A stretch of DNA of 7,056 nt from CAZFAT01 sp964517075 (GTDB taxonomy: Bacteria; Acidobacteriota; Vicinamibacteria; Vicinamibacterales; SCN-69-37). This document shows, one piece after another, positions 5,001 through 7,056 of the stretch. Location: NCBI GenBank assembly GCA_964517075.1, contig CAZFAT010000304.1, forward strand, positions 1 to 7,056. The letters are read 5' to 3'. The position numbers and the translations under genes are program-made. The notes below the pieces were generated by a model, which worked only from the letters and a program-made list of their open reading frames with translations, did no database searches and was not told the DNA's origin. Position 1 is the stretch's first letter; the number at the start of each line of letters is the position of its first letter.

Positions 5001-5876
5001 ATGCGCCTGTCTATCATCCTCTTGCTTGCGGTCGCCTCCGTGGTCAGCAGCCAGACCTCCCCGCCCGCCGGCTACACGCTCGTGTGGGCCGACGAGTTCA
5101 ACGTGGACGGCCGGCCCGACCCGAAGAACTGGACCTACGAGAACGGCTTCGTCCGAAATCAGGAGCACCAGTGGTACCAGCCGGAGAACGCCCGCGTCGA
5201 AGGCGGCCGGCTGATCATCGAAGGACGCCGGGAACGCCGCGCCAATCCACGGTACGAGGCCGGGTCGACCGACTGGCGGCGCAACCGCGAGTTCGCCGAG
5301 TACACGTCGGCAAGCCTGCTGACACGCGGCCTCCACACCTGGCAGTACGGCTACTTCGAGATGCGGGCACGCATCGAAACCCGGACCGGCCTCTGGCCGG
5401 CATGGTGGACGCTTGGCGCCTCCGGTGGCTGGCCGCACAACGGTGAGATCGACATGATGGAGTTCTACGGCGGCAACCTGCTCGCCAACGTGGCCTGGGG
5501 CGGCGCCGCGCGCGGCCGCGCCATCTGGGACGACGTCCGCAAGCCCGTAACTTCACTCGGCCCCGGCTGGTCCGACACTTTCCACGTCTGGCGCATGCTC
5601 TGGGATGAGCGCACCATTCGCCTGTCGGTCGACGACGTATGGCTGAACGATGTCGACCTCGAGAAGACGGTCAACCAGGATGGCACCGGCGTCAACCCGC
5701 TCCGGCAGCCCCACTACATGATTCTGAATCTCGCGATTGGCGGGACCAACGGCGGCGATCCGTCAGGCACGCCGTTTCCAAGCCGGTACGAAGTGGACTA
5801 CGTGCGGGTGTACGTCTCCAGCCACTCCGCAATCGCCCGCTCCGCTTCGGGCGGGACTGCGTGGCCCCCCTTGTGA
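5001..5876 (+). CDS. Secreted glycoside hydrolase family 16 (laminarinase/lichenase-type beta-glucanase)
   Basis: 291 residues. Signal peptide at 1-17 (MRLSIILLLAVASVVSS), then a single GH16 beta-jelly-roll domain (about 25-272) with no extra binding module. Family hallmarks are YTLVWADEFN (25-34), WYQPENARVEGGRLIIEGRRE, YGYFEMRARI, GLWPAWWTLG (130-139) and the catalytic motif GEIDMMEFYGG with nucleophile Glu149, Asp151 and acid/base Glu154. E-x-D-x-x-E is the bulged form of laminarinases and related enzymes, as opposed to E-x-D-x-E of Bacillus lichenases. The domain ends in YEVDYVRVYV. GH16 enzymes cut beta-1,3/1,4-glucans or related galactans with retention; the exact substrate here is open. 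The last 20 or so residues (SSHSAIARSASGG and on) look non-homologous and are encoded opposite the hydrolase gene, as if the original stop codon were lost. It probably forms an operon with the upstream regulator. Confidence 0.93.
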   Translation: MRLSIILLLAVASVVSSQTSPPAGYTLVWADEFNVDGRPDPKNWTYENGFVRNQEHQWYQPENARVEGGRLIIEGRRERRANPRYEAGSTDWRRNREFAEYTSASLLTRGLHTWQYGYFEMRARIETRTGLWPAWWTLGASGGWPHNGEIDMMEFYGGNLLANVAWGGAARGRAIWDDVRKPVTSLGPGWSDTFHVWRMLWDERTIRLSVDDVWLNDVDLEKTVNQDGTGVNPLRQPHYMILNLAIGGTNGGDPSGTPFPSRYEVDYVRVYVSSHSAIARSASGGTAWPPL

Positions 5877-6907
5877 TTGAGGAGACCCACGCGCGGTGTG
5901 CCGCCGTAGAGGCGATACACGGGCAGGGCTGCCTCGATGAACGGCCAGCTGCGATCGCCGTCGGCCGAGTCGCCGCCGACCAGCAGGAACGGCCGCGGCG
6001 CCGCAAGCGCGACGAGCTCGTGCTGCTCGCGCGTGAACGCGAGGGCGTTGATGGCGGAGCCGAGATACCACTCGGCGTCCCAGTTCGAGAAGCGCAGGCC
6101 AATGCCCCCTTCGCTGCTCACGGTCGCGCGAATGCGTTCGTCGAACGCGGCGAGATAGACGACTTCCTTCGCGCCGAGCGAGTGGCCGACCGAGCCAATC
6201 CGCCGCGCATCCACGTCCGGCAGCGCGGCCAGGAGATCGACCGCCACCAGCGCGTCGTGCAGCATGCGCGCCATGCCCTTCGATCGTGGATGGCGGGCCT
6301 GAAATTTCGCGGTCTCGGCCTTGGCGTCGATGCGATCGTTCGTCGGCCAGAGGAAGTTGCGGGGACTGATCGTCACGAAGCCCTGGCGCGCGAGGGCCAG
6401 CCCGAAGGCCTTCTCCCGATCCGCGCCCAGCCCGGCCGGCTGCAGGATCGAGTGGTTGACGGTGGAGTGCAGGACGACCGCCGCGGGCCGCCGCGCGCCG
6501 GCCGCGCCCTTTTCCGGCCGAAGCAGGTACGCCTCGGTCGCAACGCCCGGCTCGACGTCGTAGGTAATCCGGGCGCGGACGATGCCGTCGATGCGATCCT
6601 CGTCGAGCGTCTTCCAGGCGGGCGGACCCGTGCGCGCCGGCATGGGCCCGAGAAAGTCGAGCCACCACTGACTGAGTTCCTTTCGGCGCGCCTGCCAGCC
6701 CGCCAGCGTCCGGATCGGTTGGCCGGCGCCATCCGCGAGAACCGGCCCGAGACGCGGCGCATCGGCTGGCACCGTTGCCGGCGGCGTCTGGACCCGCGCG
6801 AGCCATGACACGTCACGAGACGCCGGCGTTTGCGCACGCGCGGCCACGAGGCCGCCCGCCACCAGGGCGGCTGACGTCTGAAGAAAGTCCCTGCGGTGCA
6901 TTGGCAT
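5798..6907 (-). CDS. Tat-exported alpha/beta hydrolase, probable (carbohydrate) esterase
   Basis: 369 residues from ATG 6907; a second ATG at 6901 (MHRRDF) is equally possible. The N-terminus carries a twin-arginine signal, RRDFLQTSAALVAGG (R5, R6) with cleavage near ARA/Q (25), so the enzyme is probably exported folded. A helical segment with RKELSQWWLDFLGPMP precedes the alpha/beta-hydrolase core: ATEAYLLRPEK, AAVVLHSTVNHS, and the nucleophile elbow VGHSLGAKEV with Ser243. The acid is probably Asp313 or Asp316 in LLVGGDSADGD, and His349 in NHKGGHAVPPE completes the triad. The layout resembles acetyl-xylan-esterase/dienelactone-hydrolase-like proteins of Planctomycetes and Acidobacteriota; substrate unknown. 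Its final 79 bp overlap the end of the GH16 gene on the opposite strand. It begins 5 nt after the stop of the upstream minus-strand gene and has no good Shine-Dalgarno, which suggests translational coupling. Confidence 0.9.
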   Translation of the reverse strand: MPMHRRDFLQTSAALVAGGLVAARAQTPASRDVSWLARVQTPPATVPADAPRLGPVLADGAGQPIRTLAGWQARRKELSQWWLDFLGPMPARTGPPAWKTLDEDRIDGIVRARITYDVEPGVATEAYLLRPEKGAAGARRPAAVVLHSTVNHSILQPAGLGADREKAFGLALARQGFVTISPRNFLWPTNDRIDAKAETAKFQARHPRSKGMARMLHDALVAVDLLAALPDVDARRIGSVGHSLGAKEVVYLAAFDERIRATVSSEGGIGLRFSNWDAEWYLGSAINALAFTREQHELVALAAPRPFLLVGGDSADGDRSWPFIEAALPVYRLYGGTPRVGLLNHKGGHAVPPEAERAIAEWLETYTRT

Positions 6908-6912
6908 TTCTA

Positions 6913-7056
6913 CTACCGTTCAGAGTCCTGCTCGGTCCGCCTGGCTATGGCGTTTTCGAGAAGCGTGTAGTCCGCGCCGGCCTCCAGCCGCACGCTCGCA
7001 CGGCCTCCGCCGGATGGCCCGTCGGCCGCGCTGCGGCAAAGTCGGCCGGCCGCAGA
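6913..7056 (-). CDS. C-terminal end of an unidentified gene (partial)
   Basis: An open minus-strand frame enters from the right edge and ends in TAG at 6915-6913, immediately followed by a second in-frame TAG (6912-6910). The 47 visible residues include GGGRASVRLEAGADYTLLEN and end in AIARRTEQDSER. Third codon positions are mostly G or C as in the neighbouring genes, and the frame stays open for the whole stretch, which supports real coding. The fragment is too short to identify. With only 5 nt between its stop and the hydrolase ATG, the two genes are probably one transcript, so its identity would help explain the hydrolase. Confidence 0.55.
   Translation of the reverse strand, partial: SAAGRLCRSAADGPSGGGRASVRLEAGADYTLLENAIARRTEQDSER

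Noticed and set aside
3968..5017. Long antisense reading frame opposite the regulator
   Set aside because: Its translation is Arg/Pro/Ala-rich low-complexity sequence typical of a GC-rich shadow frame, while the plus strand has clear domains.
5639..6808. Long plus-strand reading frame opposite the hydrolase
   Set aside because: No recognisable domain, Arg-rich composition; the minus strand has a Tat signal and a full catalytic triad.
6910..6915. TAGTAG (minus) as a leaderless -10 element for the hydrolase
   Set aside because: Matches the consensus at only three of six positions and is better explained as tandem stop codons of the upstream gene.

Overview
High-GC bacterial DNA, probably from an Acidobacteriota genome of the Vicinamibacteria type. 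The basis is inference: very GC-rich third codon positions, a winged-helix/TPR regulator with no receiver domain, two exported proteins of a kind I associate with that phylum, and a degenerate 6-8 nt intergenic repeat of the ATAGCCCA/ATCGCC kind. No mobile element, RNA gene, CRISPR array or defence system was recognised. I see no strong candidate for an entirely new system; the best leads are small-scale (start-site architecture, a gene remnant, a repeat array, an antisense overlap).

Layout. Bases 1-326 (minus) hold the start of an exported, probably outer-membrane beta-barrel protein that runs off the left edge. An 18-unit degenerate repeat (326-456) lies directly upstream. A -10-like element (471-476) precedes a short frame that resembles the first 13 codons of an NCS2/AzgA-type permease. 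This frame overlaps the start of a two-domain rhodanese-type sulfurtransferase (532-1350, plus). Converging on it, with a 7-bp gap, is a small conserved protein (1358-1735, minus), possibly DUF1801-like. A 61-bp divergent promoter region then drives an exported protein with a Rossmann-like glycine motif (1797-2837, plus), followed by a small exported protein with a strong Shine-Dalgarno (2922-3479, plus).

Bases 3514-5876 look like a two-gene operon. A PhoB/CadC-type winged-helix regulator fused to TPR-like helices starts with GTG, 7 nt after a TAGAAT -10 element. It is followed 17 bp later by a secreted GH16 beta-glucanase with an intact E-x-D-x-x-E active site. Convergent to GH16, and overlapping its last 79 bp, is a Tat-exported alpha/beta hydrolase (5798-6907, minus), a probable carbohydrate-type esterase. 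It is preceded at 5 nt by the tail of another gene (6913-7056, minus), so those two are probably co-transcribed. The right half is thus plausibly about extracellular polysaccharide turnover: a regulator, an endo-glucanase and an esterase.

A recurring theme is that promoter-proximal starts sit 7-8 nt after a TANNNT hexamer with no Shine-Dalgarno (leaderless mRNA), whereas internal or downstream genes (2922, 5001) carry AGGAG(GA) sites.
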